Shown: positions 5,755-13,553 of the stretch, in pieces
Numbering within the stretch: position 1 is the first letter of the stretch
Layout: the number at the start of each line of letters is the position of its first letter
Assembly (NCBI GenBank): GCA_032250905.1
Contig: JAVVEQ010000058.1
Span: 1-19,229 of the forward strand
Source of the DNA: Desulfotignum sp032250905
GTDB lineage: Bacteria > Desulfobacterota > Desulfobacteria > Desulfobacterales > Desulfobacteraceae
Reading direction: 5' to 3'
DNA: 19,229 nt
The notes under the pieces: generated by a model
What the model saw: the letters and a program-made list of their open reading frames with translations, nothing else
Databases searched by the model: none
What the model was told of the DNA's origin: nothing
Program-made: the position numbers and the translations under genes

Positions 5755-7848
5755 TCACGAAGCCACTTTAAACGTTTTGCGCATGGCAAATTCCGTCTGC
5801 TTGCCGTTGTTCCACTGGGCTACGGGCCGGAGGTATCCCACCACCCGGGAGTAGATTTCCGTATCTGCATGACAGGTGTCGCACGTGGGGTGTTCTCCGG
5901 CAATGTAGCCGTGGGCCGGGCAGATGGAAAAGGTGGGCGTCAGGGTGAAATAGGGCAGTTTAAAGGTGTTGGACACCTTGTTCACCAGTTGTTTGACCAC
6001 GTTGGTGTCACTGACTTCTTCGCCTAAAAACAGATGCTGAACCGTCCCGCCGGTGTATTTGGTCTGGAGGGGATCCTGGAGTTCCAGTGCCTCGAAAAGA
6101 TCATCGGTATAGTTGACCGGCAGATGGGTGGAATTGGTATAAAACGGATCGCTGCCCTGCTGAAATTCTTTTTCGTTGGCACAGATGATGTCTGAAAACC
6201 GCTTTTTGTCCAGGCTGGCGAACCGGTATGTGGTGCCTTCGGCCGGGGTGGCTTCCAGGTTGAAAATTTCATCGGTTTCCGCCTGAAGTTCTTCGATGCT
6301 ATGCCGCATGTGGTCCATGACCCGCACGGCAAATGCCTGGCCGTCCGGCGTGGCAATACCCTGGTTCATGAAATTGATGCAGGCTTCGTTCATGCCCAGA
6401 ATACCGATGGTGGAAAAATGGTTGCGCCAGTAAACGCCGGTGCTTTCCTTGATTTTTCTCAGATAGAATTTGGAATAGGGATACAGCTCTCCCTGGGTAA
6501 ATTTTTCCAGAATTTTGCGTTTGATACTCAAGGATTCGGCAGCCACCCGGGTCAAATGATCCAGCCGTTGGAAAAAATCGCTTTCATTTTCAGACAGATA
6601 GCCGATCCGCGGCAGGTTCAGGGTGACTACGCCGATGGACCCGGTCAGGGGATTGGCACCGAAAAGGCCCCCGCCCCGTTTGCGCAGTTCCCGGTTGTCC
6701 AGGCGCAGGCGGCAGCACATGGACCGGGCATCTTCCGGAGACATATCGGAATTGACAAAATTAGAGAAATAAGGGATGCCGTATTTGCCGGTCATTTTCC
6801 AGATGTTTTCCAGATTGGGATTGTTCCAGTCAAAATCCCGGGTGATGTTGTAGGTGGGAATGGGAAAGGTAAAGACCCGCCCCCTGGCATCCCCTTCCAT
6901 CATGACTGCGGCAAAGGCGGCATTGATCATGTCCATCTCTTTTTGATACCCGGCATAGGTGTTTTCCCGGTGTTTGCCGCCGATGATGACCGGAGTGTCC
7001 TTGAGGGTGGCCGGTACATTCAGGTCCATGGTGATATTGGTGAACGGGGTCTGGAATCCTACCCGGGTGGGGATGTTGATATTGAAAACAAATTCCTGGA
7101 GGGCCTGCTTGACCTCTTTTTCATTGAGCCGGTCCTCTCTGACGAACGGCGCCAGCAGGGTATCAAAATTAGACATGGCCTGGGCCCCGGCCGCTTCCCC
7201 CTGGAGGGTGTAGAAAAAGTTGACAATCTGACCCAGGGCGCTTCTGAAATGCTTGGGCGGTGAGGATTCCACTTTGCCGGCCACACCCTTGAATCCTTCC
7301 AGAAGCAGGTCCTGGAGATCCCAGCCCACGCAGTACACCGACAGCAGGCTCAAATCATGCAGATGGATATCCCCGTTGTAATGGGCATCCCGCACTGCCG
7401 GCGGATAGATTTTGTTGAGCCAGTATTCTGCAGTGATGTCAGAAGAGATGTAATTGTTCAGACCCTGGAGGGAATAGCTCATGTTGCTGTTTTCCCGGAC
7501 TTTCCAGTCCATCTGGGAGATATAGGACTCCATGAGGTCCACATTTTCACGAATGGCAATTTTCCGGATCTGGTTGTGCTGCTCCCGATAGATGATATAG
7601 GCTTTGGCTGTTTTGTAAAACGGGGAATCCAGCAGCACCCGTTCCACGATGTCCTGAATCTCTTCGACTTCCGGTATCGGCCCCAGCTGCAGGTCCCGGG
7701 CCAGGGTCAGGACCCTGAGGGTCAGTCTTTTGGCTTCCCGGCCGTTGAATTCCCCGGTGGCCTGGCCTGCTTTTTCAATGGCACTGGTGATTTTTGATGA
7801 ATCAAATGAAGTAATCCGTCCGTCCCGTTTCTTTATTTGCTCAAACAT
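5755..7848 (-). CDS. nrdD: Anaerobic (class III) ribonucleoside-triphosphate reductase
   Basis: NrdD makes deoxyribonucleotides for DNA synthesis without oxygen, using a glycyl radical. The 697-residue product opens with an ATP-cone allosteric domain (residues ~3-95, KKRDGRITSFDSSKITSAI). The long catalytic barrel includes the Cys-Cys-Arg segment SMCCRLRLDNRE. A zinc-site segment, CPAHGYIAGEHPTCDTC, precedes the radical motif RVVGYLRPVAQWNNGKQTEF, whose Gly in VVGY is the radical residue. I chose ATG 7848 because AAGGG lies a suitable distance upstream; a TTG at 7875 would add nine residues with no support. It is followed by nrdG, and its promoter carries NrdR-type boxes, so NrdR repression is likely. 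Confidence 0.96.
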   Translation of the reverse strand: MFEQIKKRDGRITSFDSSKITSAIEKAGQATGEFNGREAKRLTLRVLTLARDLQLGPIPEVEEIQDIVERVLLDSPFYKTAKAYIIYREQHNQIRKIAIRENVDLMESYISQMDWKVRENSNMSYSLQGLNNYISSDITAEYWLNKIYPPAVRDAHYNGDIHLHDLSLLSVYCVGWDLQDLLLEGFKGVAGKVESSPPKHFRSALGQIVNFFYTLQGEAAGAQAMSNFDTLLAPFVREDRLNEKEVKQALQEFVFNINIPTRVGFQTPFTNITMDLNVPATLKDTPVIIGGKHRENTYAGYQKEMDMINAAFAAVMMEGDARGRVFTFPIPTYNITRDFDWNNPNLENIWKMTGKYGIPYFSNFVNSDMSPEDARSMCCRLRLDNRELRKRGGGLFGANPLTGSIGVVTLNLPRIGYLSENESDFFQRLDHLTRVAAESLSIKRKILEKFTQGELYPYSKFYLRKIKESTGVYWRNHFSTIGILGMNEACINFMNQGIATPDGQAFAVRVMDHMRHSIEELQAETDEIFNLEATPAEGTTYRFASLDKKRFSDIICANEKEFQQGSDPFYTNSTHLPVNYTDDLFEALELQDPLQTKYTGGTVQHLFLGEEVSDTNVVKQLVNKVSNTFKLPYFTLTPTFSICPAHGYIAGEHPTCDTCHADTEIYSRVVGYLRPVAQWNNGKQTEFAMRKTFKVAS

Positions 7849-7937
7849 GGCCTCATCCCTTGAAATCAGATTCAAATTGACATATTGTCATCTTTGTTGA
7901 AATGACAAACCCTGACTGACTATATGATCGATGATTC

Positions 7938-7966
7938 AGGTTAGCCAATATGTTGTTATATGTCAA
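7938..7966 (-). promoter_or_regulatory. Probable nrdD promoter
   Basis: On the minus strand TTGACA (7961-7966) is followed by a 17-nt spacer and TAACCT (7938-7943). The -35 is perfect and the -10 is weak. One NrdR-type box lies in the spacer and another just upstream of the -35, the arrangement expected for repression. Confidence 0.5.
7943..7957. promoter_or_regulatory. NrdR-type box 1 upstream of nrdD
   Basis: The core CAATATGTTGTT (7946-7957) matches the NrdR consensus core CWATATATWGTG at 10 of 12 positions. It lies inside the promoter spacer and is exactly 32 bp from box 2, about three helical turns, which is typical of tandem NrdR sites. Confidence 0.6.
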
Positions 7967-7974
7967 GAGAAAAA

Positions 7975-7989
7975 ATACAATATATGGTG
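7975..7989. promoter_or_regulatory. NrdR-type box 2 upstream of nrdD
   Basis: The core CAATATATGGTG (7978-7989) matches the NrdR consensus core at 11 of 12 positions and sits upstream of the -35 of the nrdD promoter. NrdR is the ATP-cone repressor that senses the dATP/ATP balance. Confidence 0.68.
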
Positions 7990-8025
7990 GTTAAAAGCCT
8001 TTTATAAATTCAATGGATAAGCACC

Positions 8026-8274
8026 ATGTTTCCGGAACGTCCCCCTTTTTTCAGAAAACAGTATATTCCCTGGTATGACACGAATGCTGTCTGCTGGATC
8101 GCGATGGGTCTTTTTTTTCTGATTTTTTTGTTTGGTCTGTCAGGGATGTCTGTGGCATTGTCGGAACCGCAGTTGAGCGAACATGTTTGGTTTCCGGGAC
8201 TTCTGACAGGGCTGTGTTTTTTTTTAATGGTTAAAATCGGAATCCGGCTGTGGCGGCGAAACAGAACTGAGTGA
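8026..8274 (+). CDS. Small two-helix membrane protein, function unknown
   Basis: This 82-residue product is not a family I recognise. It has a polar, aromatic N terminus (FFRKQYIPWYDTN), a first membrane helix at residues ~22-46 and a second at ~54-73, and ends in a positively charged tail (RLWRRNRTE). By the positive-inside rule the C terminus should be cytoplasmic. A GGATAAG stretch lies 5 nt before the ATG. It is divergent from nrdD and converges on the NUDIX gene with a 12-nt gap, so it has no clear operon partner. Codon use and hydrophobic pattern make a real gene likely, but with no functional clue. Confidence 0.65.
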   Translation: MFPERPPFFRKQYIPWYDTNAVCWIAMGLFFLIFLFGLSGMSVALSEPQLSEHVWFPGLLTGLCFFLMVKIGIRLWRRNRTE

Positions 8275-8286
8275 TTTTGTCCGGGC

Positions 8287-8883
8287 TCAGTCTAGAATAA
8301 ATGTTTCCAGGATGTGGTGAAGGATTTTTGCTGTCACGCCCCATATTACGACATCCTTGAAAGGATAGGTCAGATCCATGATCGGCGGGATTTGTCCCAG
8401 ATACCCTTTTTTCAGGTGCACCGCCGCCAGATGAGATACCGGAATCTGAAAAACCCGTCTGATTTCCGCTGGATCAGACCGGATGGAACCCTGCTGATTC
8501 CAAATACCGGTAAAGACCTGGATGTCTTTGTGATTGATGGTCTGGAAATGCCCGAGAGACCCGATGACCTCAACATTTTCCGGATGAATGCCCAGCTCTT
8601 CTTTCAGTTCCCGCAACGCGGTTTCCAGAGGGGAGTCATCGGAGTCATCCACATGTCCGCCGGGAAATGCCATCTGATTCCGCCAGGGATATCCTGCCAC
8701 ATCCGCCTTCTGAATAAATAACAATTCCGGGATGGTTTGATTGAACAAAAACAGGGCCATGACAGCCGTGGGGTCATACCTGTTCAGGTCCGGAGGGGGC
8801 GGGTGAACCGCACTTTTCAGGGTGGATATGATTTTCTCCCGGCAAGAGCCGGGGTCCGCAAATAAATGATTCTGCGTCAACAT
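8287..8883 (-). CDS. NUDIX hydrolase, CoA pyrophosphatase-like
   Basis: The 198-residue product has the sequence MAFPGGHVDDSDDSPLETAL followed by RELKEELGI, a NUDIX box in the form used by coenzyme A pyrophosphatases (GGxxDxxD...TAxREAxEExG). Such enzymes cleave CoA or its derivatives to phosphopantetheine and 3',5'-ADP. The preceding stretch (LLFIQKADVAGYPWRNQ) resembles the UPF0035 signature but lacks its expected Gly, so the substrate is not certain. ATG 8883 is preferred over the TTG at 8889, though neither has an obvious ribosome site. It starts 15 nt after the zinc-ribbon gene and is probably the last gene of that operon. Confidence 0.85.
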   Translation of the reverse strand: MLTQNHLFADPGSCREKIISTLKSAVHPPPPDLNRYDPTAVMALFLFNQTIPELLFIQKADVAGYPWRNQMAFPGGHVDDSDDSPLETALRELKEELGIHPENVEVIGSLGHFQTINHKDIQVFTGIWNQQGSIRSDPAEIRRVFQIPVSHLAAVHLKKGYLGQIPPIMDLTYPFKDVVIWGVTAKILHHILETFILD

Positions 8884-8898
8884 GGGCAAAGAAACAGG

Positions 8899-9990
8899 TT
8901 AAGGCGCTGCATTTTCAAACCCCGCCACCTCCACTGTGAAGTTTTCAAGATTCTGGGGAAGATCGGAAAATACCAGCATAAAAGGAACTGTGCCTCCCGG
9001 CAAGAGTTTGCCATTGACATCCTTCGCCTCCCGCGGGGTTTTCAGCTGTGCCATCAGGTTTTCAACAGGTGCGGTTTTCAGCGTTTGTTCAGGGATGATA
9101 TTGCCGCAGAAAGCGGCCTGGCTCATGACCGCTTTTTTTTCTTTCTGAAACAGGGTGCCTTTGACCTGAATACGGTGGTAGGGAATCTGTGAAGGATTTT
9201 CGATTTTTCCGGTAATGATAAACAGTTCGCCGGCAGTGTCATTGGTGAGGAACCGTCCGGTCACGCTTTTCTGATCAGGAACCGGTTCAAGATAAGATAC
9301 CGGTTCAGACGTTTTTTCTGGCAGATACTGCTGAATCAACGGAATCTGGATGTCCGGCAGAAACGGAATTTTGTATCCAAAAAAAGTGGCCCCGACATAG
9401 CCGCCGGCTGCCAGTAAAAACAGAATCAACAGCAATAAAACCGGCAGTCCTATCCGGGGTCTTTTTTTCGGCGGCGTGTCCTGCCGCCAGATAGATTCCT
9501 CTTCCTGGCCCGGCGTCTGGATCAAGGATGCCCGGGCGGGACGCCGGGGCGGAGGAAGCTCATGAGACAGAGACCCAGGGGTGTCGGTGTCTTCTTCGTC
9601 TGTTTCTTGTATATCCGGGCCGCCAAATTCATCAAACCCGTGTTCGTCACTTTTGAGTTCATCCGCTTCGGCTGTTTCAGCTTCTTCGGATTCGATTTCT
9701 ATCTCTTCCGGATCGGTGGTTTCCAGTTCCAGTTTTTCAGGTTCAAATATTTCCTGGAAAAAGTCTTCGGCCGGATCTTCATTTTCGGCAAAGTTGGAAC
9801 CATCAAAATCAGGAACTTTGTCAAAGTGGGTATCCGCAAGCACGAGATCATCGAATTCAGGTTCTGAGGGGGGGGGGAATGCGGTAAATATGTGACGGCA
9901 CCGGCTGCAACGTACGGTGGATCCGTTGGCATCAACTAAGGACGCATCAAGGTTGAATCGTGTCCCGCACTTCTCACAGGTGATGATCAT
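8899..9990 (-). CDS. Zinc-ribbon (MJ0042-type) membrane protein with DUF3426-like C terminus
   Basis: The 363-residue product begins with a zinc ribbon (Cys5/Cys8 and Cys28/Cys31, the MJ0042/YgiT-like form common in proteobacterial membrane proteins). A very acidic low-complexity linker follows (residues ~45-140, rich in Glu and Asp), then a basic Pro/Arg stretch. One membrane helix lies near residues 182-203. The C-terminal domain (~240-360, FIITGKIENPSQIPYHRIQVKGTL) looks like DUF3426. The role is unknown; the zinc ribbon should be cytoplasmic and the C-terminal domain periplasmic. GGGAG sits 7 nt before the ATG. A 10-base G/C run (9868-9877) encodes Pro residues near residue 40. It lies in tandem with hpt and the NUDIX gene. 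Confidence 0.85.
   Translation of the reverse strand: MIITCEKCGTRFNLDASLVDANGSTVRCSRCRHIFTAFPPPSEPEFDDLVLADTHFDKVPDFDGSNFAENEDPAEDFFQEIFEPEKLELETTDPEEIEIESEEAETAEADELKSDEHGFDEFGGPDIQETDEEDTDTPGSLSHELPPPRRPARASLIQTPGQEEESIWRQDTPPKKRPRIGLPVLLLLILFLLAAGGYVGATFFGYKIPFLPDIQIPLIQQYLPEKTSEPVSYLEPVPDQKSVTGRFLTNDTAGELFIITGKIENPSQIPYHRIQVKGTLFQKEKKAVMSQAAFCGNIIPEQTLKTAPVENLMAQLKTPREAKDVNGKLLPGGTVPFMLVFSDLPQNLENFTVEVAGFENAAP
9868..9877. repeat. Ten-base poly-G/C tract inside the DUF3426 gene
   Basis: Ten consecutive G on the plus strand (C on the coding strand) cover the end of Phe39 and three Pro codons, just after the zinc ribbon. Gain or loss of one base would truncate the protein before its membrane helix. 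Confidence 0.9.
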
Positions 9991-10002
9991 GGTAACACTC
10001 CC

Positions 10003-10518
10003 CTATAGTTTCAGGTCGTATATTTCGGACTTGTTTCTGTATTTCTCATCATAATCCAGGCCATAGCCGACTATGAACCCTTTTTTAAGGGAAAAGCAGG
10101 CATACTTGACATCGATGGCTTTTTTTCGACGTTCATGTTTGTCGATCAATGCGCAGACAGCCACGGAATTCGGGTTGAGAAGATGAACGAAATCGATGAT
10201 CCGGGTCAAGGTAATGCCGGTGTCCACAATGTCTTCTACCAGCAGAATGTCCCGGTTTTTAAACTCCAGATCCGGCTGTTTGGTAAAAACGATCTGCCCG
10301 GTGGAATGGGTGCCTTCGTAAGAGGAAGCGCCGATGAAATCGATTTCATGGTCTGTTTTGATCTGCCTGGAAAGGTCTGCCATAAAAATGAAAGCACCCT
10401 TTAAAATCCCGGTTAGAATCAGGTCTCGGCCCTGATAGTCTTGAGTGATCTGTTCCCCAATTTCCCGAACCCTGTCCTGGATGGTCTGTCGGGAAATCAG
10501 CGGGATAAATTCAGGCAT
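10003..10518 (-). CDS. hpt: Hypoxanthine phosphoribosyltransferase
   Basis: This purine-salvage enzyme converts hypoxanthine or guanine plus PRPP to IMP or GMP in the cytosol. The 171-residue product has the PRPP-binding loop ILLVEDIVDTGITL (residues ~90-103), the early LTGILKGAFIFMADL segment (~35-49) with the conserved Lys-Gly, and the closing GFIVGYGLDYDEKYRNKSEIY region typical of the bacterial family. Length is normal. It starts 6 nt after the DnaJ-like gene and ends 12 nt before the zinc-ribbon gene, so all three are probably on one transcript. Confidence 0.95.
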   Translation of the reverse strand: MPEFIPLISRQTIQDRVREIGEQITQDYQGRDLILTGILKGAFIFMADLSRQIKTDHEIDFIGASSYEGTHSTGQIVFTKQPDLEFKNRDILLVEDIVDTGITLTRIIDFVHLLNPNSVAVCALIDKHERRKKAIDVKYACFSLKKGFIVGYGLDYDEKYRNKSEIYDLKL

Positions 10519-10524
10519 GGTGAA

Positions 10525-11472
10525 TTACAACCCTGTGTCTTTGAGTTCCTGGATTATTTTTTTCTGTTTCTCAGTCAGTTTTTTTGGCATGTCTATATTA
10601 ATCACAACAAACAGATCTCCGCAACCCTTTCCTTTCATATGGGGAATGCCATGTCCCGGGAGGCGCATTCTGGCTTTGTGTCTGGTTCCTGCCGGCAAGG
10701 TCAGATTCATGGTTTTTCCTGACGGGGTCTGAATTTCCAGTTTGTCTCCCAGCAACGCCTGTGTCAGTTTGACCGGGTGTGTCAAGAATATGTCATGACC
10801 GTCAATGGAAAATTGCCCCGTGGAAACCGGCCTGGATTTGATGTACAGATTTCCGGCCGGACCACCATGGGGTGAGGGTTCACCTTTGCCGGCCAGGCGA
10901 ATTTTTTTCCCCTGGGTCAATCCCTTGGGAATAGTTACCTCAACAGCATTGGTGGTGCCGCCCTGGTTGATGGTGATGGTTTTTTTGGTTCCATGAATCA
11001 ATTCTTCCAGGGTCAGGGGGATTTCATATTCAATGTCTTTTCCCGGTGTCTGGGGATGAGCCCGCTGCTGGCCGAATCCCCCTCCCACATTTTGAAAAAA
11101 CGGGTTACCGCCGGAGTAACCGGACCGCCCCCGGGGGCCGGCCTGGCCGAAAGAAGCGGTAAATCCTCCCCGGCCGCCGCTGAATCCGAACTCCTTGAGA
11201 ATATCCCCCAAATCAAAGTTTTTGAAAATATCTTCCTGGGAATATCGCTGCTGGAAGTCAGCAGAGCCATAGGTGTCATACTGTTTCCTTTTTTCCGGGT
11301 CACTGAGCACGGCATAGGCTTCGCTGATTTTTTTGAATTTGTCTTCCAGGGCTTTATCCCCTTTGTTCTTGTCCGGATGATATTTCATGGCAAGTTTGCG
11401 GTAAGCTTTTTTGATCTCAGCATCACTTGCCGTTTTGCTGATGCCTAGAATATTGTAATAATCGTCGGCCAT
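10525..11472 (-). CDS. DnaJ-family co-chaperone without zinc finger (CbpA/type B)
   Basis: Such J-proteins stimulate the ATPase of DnaK and deliver unfolded clients. The 315-residue product has a J domain (residues ~4-70) with the essential HPD motif at 32-34. A Gly/Phe-rich linker (~90-145) is followed by two beta-sandwich client-binding domains (~148-305). The four CxxCxGxG zinc motifs of true DnaJ are absent, so this is a CbpA-like type B protein and I give no dnaJ symbol. GAGGG lies 5 nt before the ATG. It is 72 nt after mnmG and directly ahead of hpt. A dnaK partner is not in the window. Confidence 0.93.
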   Translation of the reverse strand: MADDYYNILGISKTASDAEIKKAYRKLAMKYHPDKNKGDKALEDKFKKISEAYAVLSDPEKRKQYDTYGSADFQQRYSQEDIFKNFDLGDILKEFGFSGGRGGFTASFGQAGPRGRSGYSGGNPFFQNVGGGFGQQRAHPQTPGKDIEYEIPLTLEELIHGTKKTITINQGGTTNAVEVTIPKGLTQGKKIRLAGKGEPSPHGGPAGNLYIKSRPVSTGQFSIDGHDIFLTHPVKLTQALLGDKLEIQTPSGKTMNLTLPAGTRHKARMRLPGHGIPHMKGKGCGDLFVVINIDMPKKLTEKQKKIIQELKDTGL

Positions 11473-11544
11473 TTTTCCCTCGCAACATCTTTCATTAACA
11501 GTTTGTTTTTTTTAAGGTAAATGATAAGTGTCAACCTGAACAAG

Positions 11545-13431
11545 TCAAGCGGATTTCTGGGTATTGAAAGCGGCGATGGCCACCATCAGTACTGAGATGG
11601 CGGCAGGAGTCATGCCGTCGATCCGGGATGCCTGGCCCAGAGTTTCCGGCTGAATTTTTTTCAGTTTTTCTCTGACTTCATTGGACAGTCCATGGGTGTT
11701 GCTGTAATCAAACCGGGCTGGAATATGGATCCGTTCCAGGTGCTTGAATTTTTTGATTTCATTGAGCTGCCGGGTGATATATCCTTCGTATTTGATTTCA
11801 ATTTCCACCTGTTGGACCACCCGGGCGGGAACGGGTTCAGGCGGCGGGGCAATGGCCAGAAGATTCTGATAATTGAGCTCAGAACGTTTCAGCAGTTGTT
11901 CCAGTTTGACACCGGTGGAGAGGGGTGGGCTGTTCAAGGAGGCAAGGTGCTGGTTCACGTCTTTATCCGGTTTGACAACCGCCTGCCTCGCCCGTTGGAT
12001 TTCCCTGCGGGTCTGTTGCTCGATTTCACGGCACAAAGCCAGGCGCTCTGAATCGATCAGGCCGTATTCACAGGCGATTTCAGCCAGCCGCAAATCCGCA
12101 TTGTCTTCTCTCAGCATGAGGCGGTATTCAGCCCTGGAAGTGAACATGCGGTAGGGTTCCGTGGTACCCCGGGTGACCAGATCGTCGATCATGACGCCCA
12201 GGTAAGCCTGGGACCGGTCCAGCAAAAATGCCGGCCGCTTCTGGATTTTACAGGCCGCGTTGATACCGGCCCACACCCCCTGGCCCCCGGCTTCTTCATA
12301 GCCGGAGGTACCGTTGATCTGCCCGGCCAGGAAAAGGCCTTTGATGCGTTTGGTTTCCAGGGTCGGGGCCAGTTCCAGCGGATTCACATAATCATACTCG
12401 ATGGCATAGGCCGGCCGCATGATTCTGGCCTGTTCGAGGCCCTTCACGGACCGGACCACCTGGTACTGGATCTCCAGCGGCAGGCTGTTGCCAAGACCGG
12501 AGGCATAAATTTCCCTGGTATGAATGCCTTCATATTCGAGAATGATATGGTGGCTGTCCCGGTCCGGGAACTTGACGATTTTGTCTTCAAAGGAGGGGCA
12601 GTAACGGGCGGACTGGCCTTTGATATGCCCGCCGTAAAGGGCGGAATGTTTCAGATTGCTTCGAACAATGTCATGGGTCCGGGTGTTGGTATGCCCCATG
12701 AAACTGGGCAGCATGGGGGTGGAGATTTTTGCAGTCCTGAAGGAGAAAGGGACAGGTTCGCTGTCGGACCCGTGCTGTCTGAAGCATGAAAAATCGATGG
12801 TGTCCGCATGGAGCCGGGGAGGGGTGCCGGTTTTCATGCGGCCCATGTCGAATCCGATGTCTGCCAGGTTCAGGCCCAGGTCGATGGATGAAAACTCTCC
12901 GGCCCGGCCGGCATCAATCCGGCTGGCCCCGATATGGACCGTCCCCCGCAGAAAAGTGCCGGTGGTAATGATTACGCAGTCGGCGGAATATTCATGGCCG
13001 GTTGCATCCACAATGCCTTTCACCCGATGGTTTTCGATGATCAATCCTTTGACCATGGCCTGTTTCAAATCCAGGTTCGGGCTGGTTTCCAGAACTGTTT
13101 TCATGTGCCGGGAATACAGGGCCTTGTCGTTCTGGGTCCGGGTGGAATGTACGGCCGGGCCTTTCCGGGTGTTCAGTGTTCGAAACTGTATGGCGGACGC
13201 ATCCGTGGTCAATGCCATCTGGCCGCCTAAGGCATCAATTTCCTTGACCAGCTGTCCTTTGGCCATGCCCCCGATGGACGGGCTGCAGGGCATGGTGGCG
13301 ATCTTGTCCATATCAATGGTCAAAAGCAGGGTGGCGCATCCCATGCGGGCCGCGGCCAGGGCCGCTTCACATCCGGCATGACCCGCCCCCACGACCACCA
13401 CATCATAATATGAATTCGCAGAAAATATCAT
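11545..13431 (-). CDS. mnmG: MnmG (GidA), tRNA wobble-uridine modification enzyme, FAD-dependent
   Basis: With MnmE, MnmG installs the (carboxymethyl)aminomethyl group at C5 of U34 in certain tRNAs, using FAD and methylene-tetrahydrofolate. The 628-residue product has the N-terminal FAD dinucleotide fold VVVVGAGHAGCEAALAA (residues 11-27). The MPCSPSIGG motif carries Cys49, and the later RYCPSFEDKI motif holds the second conserved Cys. GYEEAGGQGVWAGINAA is the second FAD segment, and the C-terminal helical domain (~550-620) is present. Length is typical. AAAGG lies 3-7 nt before ATG 13431. It is divergent from the fur-feoA gene across a 122-nt region and is first of the minus-strand housekeeping group. 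Confidence 0.97.
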   Translation of the reverse strand: MIFSANSYYDVVVVGAGHAGCEAALAAARMGCATLLLTIDMDKIATMPCSPSIGGMAKGQLVKEIDALGGQMALTTDASAIQFRTLNTRKGPAVHSTRTQNDKALYSRHMKTVLETSPNLDLKQAMVKGLIIENHRVKGIVDATGHEYSADCVIITTGTFLRGTVHIGASRIDAGRAGEFSSIDLGLNLADIGFDMGRMKTGTPPRLHADTIDFSCFRQHGSDSEPVPFSFRTAKISTPMLPSFMGHTNTRTHDIVRSNLKHSALYGGHIKGQSARYCPSFEDKIVKFPDRDSHHIILEYEGIHTREIYASGLGNSLPLEIQYQVVRSVKGLEQARIMRPAYAIEYDYVNPLELAPTLETKRIKGLFLAGQINGTSGYEEAGGQGVWAGINAACKIQKRPAFLLDRSQAYLGVMIDDLVTRGTTEPYRMFTSRAEYRLMLREDNADLRLAEIACEYGLIDSERLALCREIEQQTRREIQRARQAVVKPDKDVNQHLASLNSPPLSTGVKLEQLLKRSELNYQNLLAIAPPPEPVPARVVQQVEIEIKYEGYITRQLNEIKKFKHLERIHIPARFDYSNTHGLSNEVREKLKKIQPETLGQASRIDGMTPAAISVLMVAIAAFNTQKSA

Positions 13432-13491
13432 AACCTTTTATTTTAGGGATTGTGCAGGATAAAATCAATTGTAATTTCATTTTATGTCAGC

Positions 13492-13520
13492 TTGACAGAC
13501 CCTGTTCGCTATCATATCTT
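13492..13520 (+). promoter_or_regulatory. Promoter of the fur-feoA / feoB operon
   Basis: TTGACA (13492-13497), a 17-nt spacer, then TATCTT (13515-13520), a four-of-six -10 match, 33 nt before the proposed start at 13554. Transcription would begin close to the AT palindrome at 13530-13551. Confidence 0.6.
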
Positions 13521-13529
13521 AGTATCTTA

Positions 13530-13551
13530 TTTTTATTTAGGATAATAAAAA
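13530..13551. promoter_or_regulatory. AT-rich inverted repeat over the fur-feoA leader, possible operator
   Basis: TTTTTATT (13530-13537) and AATAAAAA (13544-13551) are perfect inverted copies separated by TAGGAT, which contains the likely ribosome site AGGAT. It sits between the promoter and the ATG of an iron-type regulator, so it may be an autoregulatory operator. It is not a close match to the classical Fur box. A hairpin that hides the ribosome site is the other option, but A/T pairs would be weak. Confidence 0.45.
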
Positions 13552-13553
13552 CG

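Noticed and set aside
6301..7263. A 320-residue plus-strand open frame opposite nrdD
   Set aside because: It lies entirely antisense to the well-supported nrdD frame and has no recognisable motifs; a by-product of nrdD codon use.
7877..7893. TTGACATATTGTCA near-palindrome close to the nrdD start
   Set aside because: It resembles several regulator half-sites but matches none well; the NrdR boxes further upstream explain the region better.
8266..8291. ACTGAG/CTCAGT inverted repeat between the small membrane gene and the NUDIX gene
   Set aside because: Only 6 bp with a 14-nt loop and no T-run; too weak to call a terminator.
12656..13381. A 241-residue plus-strand open frame opposite mnmG
   Set aside because: Fully antisense to a well-conserved mnmG, low-complexity, no motif support.
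13432..13470. A TTGATT - 17 nt - TAAAAT promoter for mnmG on the minus strand
   Set aside because: The -10 would be only 8 nt before the ATG, so transcription would start at the start codon, although a ribosome site is present upstream. The true promoter is probably further upstream.
13452..13553. A 34-residue N-terminal extension of the Fur-FeoA fusion
   Set aside because: It would run across the promoter and the AT palindrome, is rich in Cys/Leu/Phe unlike Fur N termini, and lacks a ribosome site. ATG 13554 fits better.
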